A stretch of 64,000 nt of DNA from Eggerthia catenaformis OT 569 = DSM 20559 (lineage in GTDB: Bacteria; Bacillota_I; Bacilli_A; Erysipelotrichales; Coprobacillaceae): assembly GCF_000340375.1 (NCBI RefSeq), contig NZ_KB446646.1, positions 189,958 to 253,957 on the forward strand, read 5' to 3'. Below the pieces are notes generated by a model. The model was not told the origin of the DNA. It was given only the letters and a program-made list of their open reading frames with translations, and ran no database searches. Made by a program: the position numbers and the translations under genes. Positions 28,667 to 36,386 of the stretch are shown here, piece by piece (the stretch's first letter is position 1; each line of letters begins with the position of its first letter).

Positions 28667-29227
28667 ATGCCTCATAATGCATCTTTATTTGAATATAAGC
28701 TTGCGGTATATTCTGCACCTACATTAATGAAATATAAATGTGGAAGCTTATTTAATATTAGTAAATCAGACATTCATAACTATCAGGAATGCTTTGATTA
28801 TTATAATCATCATTTATCATATTATGATTTACAGATAAATATTTTAAGAGAACGTAAAGAAAGTGTGTTGATTTATATTTATTCGCCTAAGCAATTAAAA
28901 AGAGTATTAGAAAATAAAGCTATTGTACGCTTTTTAAAATCTCAAGGTTATCATACTCAATCTATCTCCCATCTTTTAGTATCTTTAAAGAAACGTTTTA
29001 ATACAAATGTTTTTCCTCATGAGATAGGAATATTTTTAAATTATCCTTTAGAAGATGTATTGGGATTTATAGAAAATAAGCCGGTAAAACATATAGGATA
29101 TTGGAAAGTATATGGAAATGAACACTATGCTTTAAACTGTTTTAAAGAATATGATAGATGTCATAGTATTATGAAAGAATATATGAATCAGGGCTATCAT
29201 TTAGAAGAGATATTAGCAATGAATTGA
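28667..29227 (+). CDS. DUF3793 family protein
   Basis: A 186-residue cytoplasmic protein. The family marks are in the C-terminal half: FPHEIGIFLNYPLEDVLGFI and GYWKVYGN, followed by a helical end. DUF3793 proteins occur mainly in anaerobic Bacillota, and I recall them near flavodoxin and iron-uptake genes, but no function is established. Here the gene is alone, with its own promoter, a striking inverted repeat at the promoter and a terminator, so it is probably a tightly regulated single gene. Confidence 0.85.
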   Translation: MPHNASLFEYKLAVYSAPTLMKYKCGSLFNISKSDIHNYQECFDYYNHHLSYYDLQINILRERKESVLIYIYSPKQLKRVLENKAIVRFLKSQGYHTQSISHLLVSLKKRFNTNVFPHEIGIFLNYPLEDVLGFIENKPVKHIGYWKVYGNEHYALNCFKEYDRCHSIMKEYMNQGYHLEEILAMN

Positions 29228-29249
29228 CTCTTATAAGGAGTCTTTTTTT
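29226..29249 (+). terminator. Terminator of the DUF3793 gene
   Basis: GACTC and GAGTC around TTATAAG, followed by seven T. Confidence 0.65.
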
Positions 29250-29297
29250 GTAATATCATGTAATGGCATGAATTGTGACATACAATTAGATAGAAAT

Positions 29298-29347
29298 GTA
29301 AACGTTTACGCATTATGATGTAATCAAAGAAAGTATTTACGCGTAAA
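29298..29347. promoter_or_regulatory. Two LacI/CcpA-type operators before the PTS IIC gene
   Basis: GTAAACGTTTAC (29298-29309) and TTTACGCGTAAA (29336-29347) are perfect palindromes with the central CG typical of LacI-family sites, centres 38 bases apart. The first also matches the core of catabolite (cre) sites. They can bind CcpA, the nearby LacI protein, or both. Confidence 0.65.
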
Positions 29348-29377
29348 ATTTTCATTTATATGAAGGGAGATTAGTGT

Positions 29378-30700
29378 ATGGTTAATGAAAAAAAGTCTTT
29401 TATGGACAAGTTAATGATGAAAATTGATGCTATTGCGGGACCTATGACTAAGTTTGGCCAATTACCATTTGTTAAGGCAATTGTAAATGGTATGGTAGCA
29501 GCTGTCGGTGTTACAATGGTTGGTTCATTATTCCTGGTAGTATTTCTGTTATGTTCTGATGGCGGACTAACAAAAACAGCTTTAATTCCTTTTATGAAGC
29601 CGTTAGCAGGACAACTGGCTTTGGTTAATAGCTTATCAATGGGCATTATGGCTATTTATATGGTTATTGCAATGGGAGCTGAATATGCGGATACAAAAGG
29701 AATTAATAAGACAACAGGTGCTGTAGGTGCATTCTTTGCCTTTATCTTATTGAATTATAATACAGTAGGACAGTTATATAATGCTGCTATAAAAGATCCG
29801 ACACAATATGTTTCAGCATTACCGATTAATTATTGGGGAGGAGCCGGTGTTATCACAGCAATTATTGCGGCAGCGATCTCTGTTAATATCTTAGATGTTT
29901 GTTATAGATATAATATTAGGATTAAATTGCCTGATTCTGTACCTCCGGCAATTTCTGATAGTTTTTCAGCAATTATTCCTTATTTCTTTACAACATTAGT
30001 ATGCTGGGGTTTAAGAACATTATTAAATGTTAATATACCGGAATTGATAGGACAGGTTTTATTACCGATATTTGCGGCTGCTGATAATATTTTTGTATTT
30101 ACATTAGCACATTTTCTAATATCAGCGTTCTGGATAGTAGGATTACATGGAGATAATATTGTAGGTGCTGTTACCAATGCTTTTACAAATACATGGTTGG
30201 TAGAAAATAATGCGGCATTTATGGCACATCAATCAATACCACATATTTGGGTACCTAATTTAAATAGATTATTTATGTGGGTATCAACTTGCTGGCCTAT
30301 TTTATTCTATATGTTTAAATCAAGTAAGAAATTACCTCATTTAAAACCGCTGGCAACAATTAGTCTGCCGCCGGCAATATTCTGTATTATTGAGCCTATA
30401 ATGTTTGGGTTGCCAATAGTTTTAAATCCATTCTTAGCTATTCCATTTATCATTACACATACAATAACGGGAGCTTTAACATATGGATTAACCGCTATCG
30501 GATTTATTGGCAGAATGTATGTAAACTTGCCATGGGCAACGCCATCTCCAATATTAGGATTCTTAGGTACAGGCGGTTCTATTGGCGGTGTGATTGTAGT
30601 TGTAATTAATTTTATTATTGGATTGCTCATCTTTTATCCATTCTGGAAGGCATATGAAAAATCAGAACTACAAAGAATAGAAGAAGAGAATGTAGTATAA
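29378..30700 (+). CDS. PTS cellobiose-family IIC permease (CelB/LicC type)
   Basis: A 440-residue membrane component of the lactose/cellobiose PTS family. About ten hydrophobic segments, with family segments FVKAIVNGMVAAVGVTMVGS, ALPINYWGGAGV, IVGLHGDNIVGAVTNAF, and PIMFGLPIVLNPFLAIPFI, which contains the conserved sugar-binding Glu region. It moves and phosphorylates a sugar, using IIA and IIB proteins that are not encoded here. AAGGGAG precedes the ATG. Two palindromic operators lie upstream. The gene leads a run of four, with two zinc-ribbon proteins and manA. A beta-glucoside or allose-type substrate is inferred from the locus. Confidence 0.9.
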   Translation: MVNEKKSFMDKLMMKIDAIAGPMTKFGQLPFVKAIVNGMVAAVGVTMVGSLFLVVFLLCSDGGLTKTALIPFMKPLAGQLALVNSLSMGIMAIYMVIAMGAEYADTKGINKTTGAVGAFFAFILLNYNTVGQLYNAAIKDPTQYVSALPINYWGGAGVITAIIAAAISVNILDVCYRYNIRIKLPDSVPPAISDSFSAIIPYFFTTLVCWGLRTLLNVNIPELIGQVLLPIFAAADNIFVFTLAHFLISAFWIVGLHGDNIVGAVTNAFTNTWLVENNAAFMAHQSIPHIWVPNLNRLFMWVSTCWPILFYMFKSSKKLPHLKPLATISLPPAIFCIIEPIMFGLPIVLNPFLAIPFIITHTITGALTYGLTAIGFIGRMYVNLPWATPSPILGFLGTGGSIGGVIVVVINFIIGLLIFYPFWKAYEKSELQRIEEENVV

Positions 30701-30715
30701 AAATAGGAGGATAAT

Positions 30716-31141
30716 ATGATGATTAAATGTCCTTATTGTCATAAAGATTTAACAAATGATTCCATGTATTGTACTTATTGTGGGAAATCTATCAAGAAAA
30801 TATCAGAAAAGACTATTTCAGACAAAGTATATAAAGAAAATCCTAGGAAGAATCATTTTGCATCAATTGGACTCATATTATTCTTCTTTGCTTTAATCGT
30901 ATTAGACTTTATTTTAGCAAGTATTGTAGCCTCGTCAGGAAATAATGCAGTATTTGTGTTTCAGATAAGCTTGGTATTTTATTTATTATCTATGTTTTGT
31001 GGACTTCTTTCAATTATTATAGATTACAAAGATAAAAAGAAAGGATACAGACAAACAGGCAGTTATGGCATTGCGATTGTTTGTATTCTTCTTCCTTTCT
31101 ATATTAGTCTTCTAAATCTTACTAAAGTTATATTAAAATAG
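30716..31141 (+). CDS. Zinc-ribbon membrane protein
   Basis: A 141-residue protein with an N-terminal zinc ribbon (CPYCHKDL then CTYCGKSI) and three hydrophobic segments after a short linker. Start at 30716 with AGGAGG; a second ATG follows directly. It lies between the PTS IIC gene and a second zinc-ribbon gene, all closely spaced. Such zinc-ribbon membrane proteins are common and mostly unstudied. Any link with the sugar genes is only positional. Confidence 0.75.
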   Translation: MMIKCPYCHKDLTNDSMYCTYCGKSIKKISEKTISDKVYKENPRKNHFASIGLILFFFALIVLDFILASIVASSGNNAVFVFQISLVFYLLSMFCGLLSIIIDYKDKKKGYRQTGSYGIAIVCILLPFYISLLNLTKVILK

Positions 31142-31152
31142 GAGGATAACCT

Positions 31153-31587
31153 ATGTATTGTCGTAAATGCGGTTCTCATCTTAGAGAGAATGCAAAGTTT
31201 TGTGATCATTGTGGAGAAAGTATAGTAGTCATTAAACCAAAAGGTAATATGCGGAAATATGGAAAACAAGAGAAGATTAAAGAAGAGAAACTAAAATCTC
31301 TTAAGAATCCCTATGTTATTCCGGCGATTATAACTGCCGTGATAGCTTTTGGATTAGGAATATTTCCATGGCCCAAATCATGGCAAATAGGGACAAGTTT
31401 TTGGATGAAACTAACAATTCTTGTGATAGCTTTATTATCAGATTATCATTGTACGAAATCTAAACAAGTTAACAGGCTTTATCAGATACAATATAGTTAT
31501 GAGATTATGCCTCGTGCTCTAAAAACAGCTGCTATTCTTGCGATTATAACAACATTTGCTGCTACATTTTCTATAATATTTATATAA
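31153..31587 (+). CDS. Zinc-ribbon membrane protein
   Basis: A 144-residue protein with an N-terminal zinc ribbon (CRKCGSHLRENAKFCDHCGESI without its last residues), a basic linker, and three hydrophobic segments. It resembles the preceding gene in design, so the two may derive from a duplication, though the membrane parts differ. AGGAGG precedes its ATG 11 bases after the previous stop. Function unknown. Confidence 0.75.
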   Translation: MYCRKCGSHLRENAKFCDHCGESIVVIKPKGNMRKYGKQEKIKEEKLKSLKNPYVIPAIITAVIAFGLGIFPWPKSWQIGTSFWMKLTILVIALLSDYHCTKSKQVNRLYQIQYSYEIMPRALKTAAILAIITTFAATFSIIFI

Positions 31588-31589
31588 TA

Positions 31590-32513
31590 ATGGATATATT
31601 ATTTTTTGAACCGATCCCTCGTTTTGCTTTATGGGGACATACATTAGTAAAAGATTATTTTCATTTTTCATGGTTTAAAGAAGGTGTAGGACAAGCATGG
31701 GCATTTAGTACACAGGAAGAGTCAAATATATGTTTTAGTGATCCCTTTAAAGGAAAAACACTTCAATACCTTTGGACATATCATCAGGAATTATTTGGAC
31801 ATCCTAACGAAGAATTCCCGGTCATTATTTCTTTATTAGCTCCGGAAGATGATTTAAGCATACAGGTTCATCCTAATGATGAGTATGCATTATCCCATGG
31901 TTATAAGATGGGTAAAAATGAAGCATGGTATTTTATTGAAGCGGAAGCTGATGCATCTATTGTTTATGGTCATAATGCAAAGAATAAAGAAGAACTTAAG
32001 CGATATATAGAAGAAGAGAGATGGGAAGAACTGATAAAAACAAGATATGTAAATAAAGAGGATTTTATTTATTTGCCTGCCGGTATACTCCATGCGATGA
32101 AAAAAGGGAGTATCGTTTATGAGATTCAGCAAGCAACAGATATTACTTATCGATTTTATGATTATCATAGAAAAGATAAAGATGGAAAAGAAAGAAAACT
32201 TCATTTAAAAGAAGCAATAGAATGTTTATCCTATGATCCTCATATTACAGATAATATTCTTGAGAAAAAAGTATTTGGCAGAAAAAATATGAAAGAAACA
32301 GAATATATTTCTAATCGCTCATTTACAGTAAAGAAACTGGAGATATTCGGTAAATCAGTATATCAGTCCGGTAATTATCAGTTAGCTACAGTAATAAAAG
32401 GAGAAGGTATAGTTAATAATCACCATGTATCTATAGGAACAAGTTTTCTTATTCCATTAACCGTCACAATACATTGTGATGGAGCTATGACTATTATGAT
32501 GACTACAAAATAA
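31590..32513 (+). CDS. manA: Class I mannose-6-phosphate isomerase ManA
   Basis: A 307-residue cupin-type isomerase that interconverts mannose 6-phosphate and fructose 6-phosphate. Metal-ligand segments QVHPNDEYA and LPAGILHAM and the signature EIQQATDITYRFYDY are present, and the size fits the short Bacillota type. The ATG lies two bases after the upstream stop with no clear binding site, so translation is probably coupled. It ends the IIC operon. In this locus it may feed mannose, or an epimeric phosphate, into fructose 6-phosphate. Confidence 0.92.
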   Translation: MDILFFEPIPRFALWGHTLVKDYFHFSWFKEGVGQAWAFSTQEESNICFSDPFKGKTLQYLWTYHQELFGHPNEEFPVIISLLAPEDDLSIQVHPNDEYALSHGYKMGKNEAWYFIEAEADASIVYGHNAKNKEELKRYIEEERWEELIKTRYVNKEDFIYLPAGILHAMKKGSIVYEIQQATDITYRFYDYHRKDKDGKERKLHLKEAIECLSYDPHITDNILEKKVFGRKNMKETEYISNRSFTVKKLEIFGKSVYQSGNYQLATVIKGEGIVNNHHVSIGTSFLIPLTVTIHCDGAMTIMMTTK

Positions 32514-32516
32514 AGT

Positions 32517-32566
32517 AAAAAAATCACTCTAAGCGGATAACATTGTCTGCAAGGAGTGATTTTTAA
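32517..32566. terminator. Bidirectional terminator between manA and the LacI gene
   Basis: AAAAATCACTC and GAGTGATTTTT enclose an inner GC-GGA/TC-TGC stem. T runs occur on both strands, so it can serve both convergent genes. Confidence 0.75.
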
Positions 32567-32588
32567 TAGGAGAAGAGTATCAGCTCTT

Positions 32589-33611
32589 TTATTTATTTTC
32601 TGTTGATTTTCTTTTAACAATATGAACCGGTAATGTCTGAATATGTTTAATCGTATTGTTTGCAGGATTATTCATAAGATCTAATAATGTTTTAGAAGCG
32701 TTGACAGCTATTTTTTGAGTATCCTGATTGATTGTTGTCAGGGGAGGCTGTGAGACTTTAGAAATCGTAATATTATCAAATCCGACAACTTTAACATCTT
32801 CAGGAATTCTTAAATATTTTGACTGTAAGGCTACAATTGCTCCATAAGCTCTCCAGTCATTTGTTCCAAATATTCCATCAAAATGGATATGATTTTCTAT
32901 CAGTTTTAAAGTAGCTCTTTTAGCTCCTTCAAAATTATCTTCTTTATTACTGATAAGAATTTTTAGTTGATCATCATAAGGAAGATGATGATCTTTTAAA
33001 GCTTGTAAATATCCCTGAAAACGCTGTTCATTGACAGAAATAGAACGATTACGGACAATAATACATATTCGTTTACAGCCTTTTTTTATAAGCTCTTTTG
33101 TAGCTATATATCCTCCTCTATAATGATCAGTACTTACAATATAAACATTATTATTTTTAGCAGGAACTCTATCTGTACAGACAATGGGAATATCTCTCGT
33201 AAGAACGTCTATCGGCAGTTTATTTTCTCCTGTAATACAGATAATACCATCAACCATTTTTGCATCCAAGGATTTAAAATAGCTTATTTCTTTTTCTTTA
33301 TTTCTAGAAGTGTTGCATATAAATACAGAATAATTATGCTGAAAAAAATAAGTTTCAATTTGAGAAATTAAAGAAGCAAACCATTCATTTTCAATGCTGG
33401 GAACAATCAGTCCTATTGTCTTAGATTTTGCTATTCTCAGGCTTTTAGCAGTCATATTTGTTTCATATCCATATTTCTTGATAATCTCTTCAACCTTTTT
33501 TCCGGTTTTTTCTGAAAAACGCCCATTTTTATTAATGACTCTAGAGACGGTTGCCTGTGATACATTCGCAAGATGAGCTATATCAATAATTGAAAGTTTC
33601 TTTTTTTCCAT
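32589..33611 (-). CDS. LacI family transcriptional regulator
   Basis: A 340-residue LacI/GalR regulator: N-terminal helix-turn-helix (LSIIDIAHLANVSQATVSRV), hinge helix (AKSLRIAKSKTIGLIVPS) and a periplasmic-binding-protein-like sugar domain (SENEWFA-like IENEWFASL, GIICITG, IFGTNDWRAYGAIVAL, VKVVGFDNI). It is divergent from the epimerase-glycosidase-isomerase operon, the classic place for a local repressor. The intergenic region holds AGAAATATTTCT and a near copy. The inducer is probably a sugar or sugar phosphate of this pathway. Confidence 0.9.
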   Translation of the reverse strand: MEKKKLSIIDIAHLANVSQATVSRVINKNGRFSEKTGKKVEEIIKKYGYETNMTAKSLRIAKSKTIGLIVPSIENEWFASLISQIETYFFQHNYSVFICNTSRNKEKEISYFKSLDAKMVDGIICITGENKLPIDVLTRDIPIVCTDRVPAKNNNVYIVSTDHYRGGYIATKELIKKGCKRICIIVRNRSISVNEQRFQGYLQALKDHHLPYDDQLKILISNKEDNFEGAKRATLKLIENHIHFDGIFGTNDWRAYGAIVALQSKYLRIPEDVKVVGFDNITISKVSQPPLTTINQDTQKIAVNASKTLLDLMNNPANNTIKHIQTLPVHIVKRKSTENK

Positions 33612-33678
33612 AATAAGACTCCTATATAGATAATCATATAATGTTTAGAACAAAAAATAAAACAAAATAGAATATTTG

Positions 33679-33731
33679 AGAAATATTTCTATGGCACAAT
33701 GTGTGACATAAGGTAATGTGGAAATATTTTC
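33679..33731. promoter_or_regulatory. Repeated AT palindromes in the LacI-epimerase intergenic region
   Basis: AGAAATATTTCT (33679-33690) is a perfect palindrome. A near copy, GGAAATATTTTC, at 33720-33731 abuts TATAAT, the likely -10 of the plus-strand operon. The centres are about 41 bases apart. They are candidate LacI sites but lack the usual central CG. Confidence 0.4.
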
Positions 33732-33774
33732 TATAATAGCTATGATAATAAATATAGGAAAGAAGGAAACAACC

Positions 33775-34428
33775 ATGAATAGACTATTATGTCCATCTAT
33801 GATGTGTGCAAATTTTGCTCATCTTGAAGAAGAAATCAGACAATTAGAGGAAGCAGGAATAGATATGTTTCATTTAGATATTATGGATGGAGTATTTGTT
33901 CCTAACTTTGGAATGGGTTTACAGGATGTTGAGTATATCTCAAAAAGATCATCGAAACCTTGTGATGTTCATTTGATGATTATTCATCCTGAAAGATATA
34001 TAAATAAATTTTCTGATATGGGGATAAAGGTTATTTACATTCATCCTGAATCCGGAACAAATAATGTCAGAACTTTGCAGATGATTAGAGATAAGGGGAT
34101 AAAAGCCGGGCTGGCGATTAATCCTGAAACTTCTTTTGAGGCTGTTAAAGAACTGCTTTATTTATGTGATTATGTTTTGATTATGACTGTTAATCCGGGA
34201 TTTGCCGGACAAAAGTATCTTGATTTTGTAACAGTTAAAATCAGAACCTTCCTTAATCATAAAGATTATTATCATGGATATAAAGTAGTTATTGACGGAG
34301 CCTGTTCACCTGATAAGATTAAAGAACTTTCCAAGATAGGAGCGGAAGGTTTTATTCTTGGGACAAGTGCTCTTTTTGGTAAAGAAAAATCATACAAAGA
34401 AATGATGGAAAAGTTAAGGAGGATATGA
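33775..34428 (+). CDS. Ribulose/D-allulose-phosphate 3-epimerase family protein, AlsE-like
   Basis: A 217-residue TIM-barrel epimerase. Metal-binding His/Asp places are visible: MFHLDIMDGVFVPN, CDVHLMIIHP, MTVNPGFAGQKY, VVIDGACSPDKI and ILGTSALFGK. The family holds ribulose-5-phosphate 3-epimerase (Rpe) and D-allulose-6-phosphate 3-epimerase (AlsE), which makes fructose 6-phosphate. The genes that follow, a phospho-glycosidase and an E. coli-like RpiB, favour the AlsE role. The ATG at 33775 has AGAAGGAAA before it; the longer frame to 33718 is not supported. GH1 follows two bases after the stop. Confidence 0.85.
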   Translation: MNRLLCPSMMCANFAHLEEEIRQLEEAGIDMFHLDIMDGVFVPNFGMGLQDVEYISKRSSKPCDVHLMIIHPERYINKFSDMGIKVIYIHPESGTNNVRTLQMIRDKGIKAGLAINPETSFEAVKELLYLCDYVLIMTVNPGFAGQKYLDFVTVKIRTFLNHKDYYHGYKVVIDGACSPDKIKELSKIGAEGFILGTSALFGKEKSYKEMMEKLRRI

Positions 34429-34430
34429 TT

Positions 34431-35897
34431 ATGGGATTTAAGAAAGATTTTTTATGGGGAGGCTCTATTTCCGCCGCACAGATTGAAGGAGCATGGAATG
34501 AAGATGGAAAATCCCCTGTGTTAGTAGATTACTGTACAGCCGGTTCTACAAGTGCAAGACGAGAATTGTGGTATCTAAATAAAGATGGTCAAAGAGAACA
34601 TAGATTCTGGGAACCTGTTGATGTTTTGCCGGAAGGCTCTGAATATAAATTTTTTGATGATCTTCATTATACTAATCATGTTGCCGGTGATTTTTATCAC
34701 CATTATAAGGAAGATTTGGCTTTGTTTGCAGAAATGGGTTATACAACATTCAATACTTCTATTTCATGGGCAAGAATCTATCCTGATGGGATTAGAGGAG
34801 GCATTAATAAAAAGGGTGTAGATTTTTACAGAGATCTTTTTAAGACAGCAGTAGAACTGGGAATGGATCCGGTTATTACACTCTATAAGTATGATGAGCC
34901 TGTTTCATTGAATATTCAACATGGAGGATGGTCTAATCCGAAAATGATTGATGAATTTGTTGCATTCGCGAAGGTATGCTTTACGGAATTTAAAGAATAT
35001 GTCAATAAGTGGATGACTTTTAATGAGATTAATATTATTATGCCTAGAGGTGATGAACCGAAGGAAAAAGCCCGGAGAAATTTATTATGGATGCATCATC
35101 AGTTTTTAGCGGCTGCAAAAGCAGTTATTGAAGCACATAAGATAGATTCCCGTTTAAAAGTGGGATGCATGATATGTGGTAATCTCAATTATCCGCTAAC
35201 ACCTGATCCATTAGACAATATAGAAGTATATAAGAGATTTCAGGACTTCTTTGGGTACAGTGCAGATGTTTCTATAAGAGGTGCTTATCCGTCATATGCA
35301 CAAAGAATATGGAGAGAATTTGAATTTCATTTAAATATTTCTGATGAGGATAAAGAGATACTTATGAAAGGAAAGTCGGACTTTTTAGGATTCTCATATT
35401 ATGCATCAGGTATTGTTACTACTCATTCAACAGATCAGACAGATATCACGGGAGGGAATGTCCTAGGAACTATAAAGAATCCTTATCTTCAGGCTAATGA
35501 ATGGGGATGGCAGATTGATCCTATAGGATTTAAATTATTTTTACATATCATTAATGATAGATATCAGGTTCCACTGTTTGATGTAGAAAATGGAATAGGA
35601 CTTATCGAAAATGAAGGAGAAGATGGTATTTGTCATGACACAGCACGTATTGATTACCATAGAGAACATATAAAATGCATGAAAGAAGCTGTTGAGGAAG
35701 GAGTAAACTTATTCGGCTATACAACATGGGGATGTATAGATCTGGTTTCAGCCGGTACAGGACAGATGGATAAGAGATACGGATTCATCTACGTTGATAT
35801 GAATGACGCAGGAAACGGTGATCTTCACAGAAGTAAAAAGGAATCATTCTATTGGTATAAGAAAGTGATAGAGTCTAATGGGGAAGATTTAGATTAG
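34431..35897 (+). CDS. GH1 6-phospho-beta-glycosidase with altered sugar-binding residue
   Basis: A 488-residue GH1 enzyme that hydrolyses a 6-phosphorylated beta-glycoside made by a PTS. Acid/base Glu199 (WMTFNEIN), nucleophile Glu386 (FDVENGIG), and the phosphate motif (SAGTGQMDKRYGFIYVD) are intact, and SAAQIEGAW keeps the O3/O4-binding Gln. The usual TLSHFEMP is TLYKYDEP: Lys153 replaces the His that contacts O3 of the sugar at subsite -1. Since allose is the C3 epimer of glucose, and the neighbours are allose-phosphate enzymes, a phospho-beta-alloside substrate is plausible. ATG 34431 is preferred to 34425 for its spacing to AGGAGG. Confidence 0.9.
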   Translation: MGFKKDFLWGGSISAAQIEGAWNEDGKSPVLVDYCTAGSTSARRELWYLNKDGQREHRFWEPVDVLPEGSEYKFFDDLHYTNHVAGDFYHHYKEDLALFAEMGYTTFNTSISWARIYPDGIRGGINKKGVDFYRDLFKTAVELGMDPVITLYKYDEPVSLNIQHGGWSNPKMIDEFVAFAKVCFTEFKEYVNKWMTFNEINIIMPRGDEPKEKARRNLLWMHHQFLAAAKAVIEAHKIDSRLKVGCMICGNLNYPLTPDPLDNIEVYKRFQDFFGYSADVSIRGAYPSYAQRIWREFEFHLNISDEDKEILMKGKSDFLGFSYYASGIVTTHSTDQTDITGGNVLGTIKNPYLQANEWGWQIDPIGFKLFLHIINDRYQVPLFDVENGIGLIENEGEDGICHDTARIDYHREHIKCMKEAVEEGVNLFGYTTWGCIDLVSAGTGQMDKRYGFIYVDMNDAGNGDLHRSKKESFYWYKKVIESNGEDLD

Positions 35898-35909
35898 AGG
35901 AATATTATT

Positions 35910-36371
35910 ATGAAAATTGGAATTGGTAATGATCATGTGGCTGTAGAGTATAAGAAACAGATTAAGGAGTATATAGAAGATAAATACGGTTATGAAGTTA
36001 TCAATTATGGAACAGATTCTACAGAAAGATTTGATTATCCTATTTCAGGAGAGAAGGTAGCAAATGCTGTTATTAAAGGTGATATAGATAAAGGTATTCT
36101 TATCTGTGGAACCGGTGTGGGGATTGGATTAGCTGCTAATAAAGTTAATGGTATACGCTGTGTAACCTGTTCTGAACCATACTCTGCACAGTTTTCTAGA
36201 AAGCATAACAATACCAATGTTTTATCTTTCGGAGCAAGAGTAGTAGGAATAGAGCTTGCTAAAATGATTGTAGATGTCTGGCTGGAAGGAGAATTTGAAG
36301 GGGGCAGACATCAAAGAAGAATTGATATGTTAGAGCAGATAGAACAAAAGCAAAGAGACCATATCATTTAA
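35910..36371 (+). CDS. rpiB: Ribose/allose-6-phosphate isomerase RpiB
   Basis: A 153-residue RpiB/LacAB-family isomerase. GNDHVAVEYK, CGTGVGIGLAANK, CSEPYSAQFSRKHNNTNVL and EGGRHQRRID are seen. It is closer in wording to E. coli RpiB than to LacA/LacB. E. coli RpiB also converts D-allose 6-phosphate to D-allulose 6-phosphate and its gene lies beside the allose operon. That is the natural step before the AlsE-like epimerase encoded upstream. A plain ribose-5-phosphate isomerase role is possible too. Last gene of the operon. Confidence 0.92.
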   Translation: MKIGIGNDHVAVEYKKQIKEYIEDKYGYEVINYGTDSTERFDYPISGEKVANAVIKGDIDKGILICGTGVGIGLAANKVNGIRCVTCSEPYSAQFSRKHNNTNVLSFGARVVGIELAKMIVDVWLEGEFEGGRHQRRIDMLEQIEQKQRDHII

Positions 36372-36386
36372 TGATATGGTCTCTTT
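36352..36386. terminator. Bidirectional terminator between rpiB and the PRD regulator gene
   Basis: A 35-base perfect palindrome, AAAGAGACCATATCATT-T-AATGATATGGTCTCTTT. It overlaps both stop codons. Confidence 0.85.

Noticed and set aside
35910-36371. Galactose-6-phosphate isomerase subunit LacB
   Set aside because: LacAB come as two adjacent genes with tagatose pathway genes; this is single and reads closer to E. coli RpiB.
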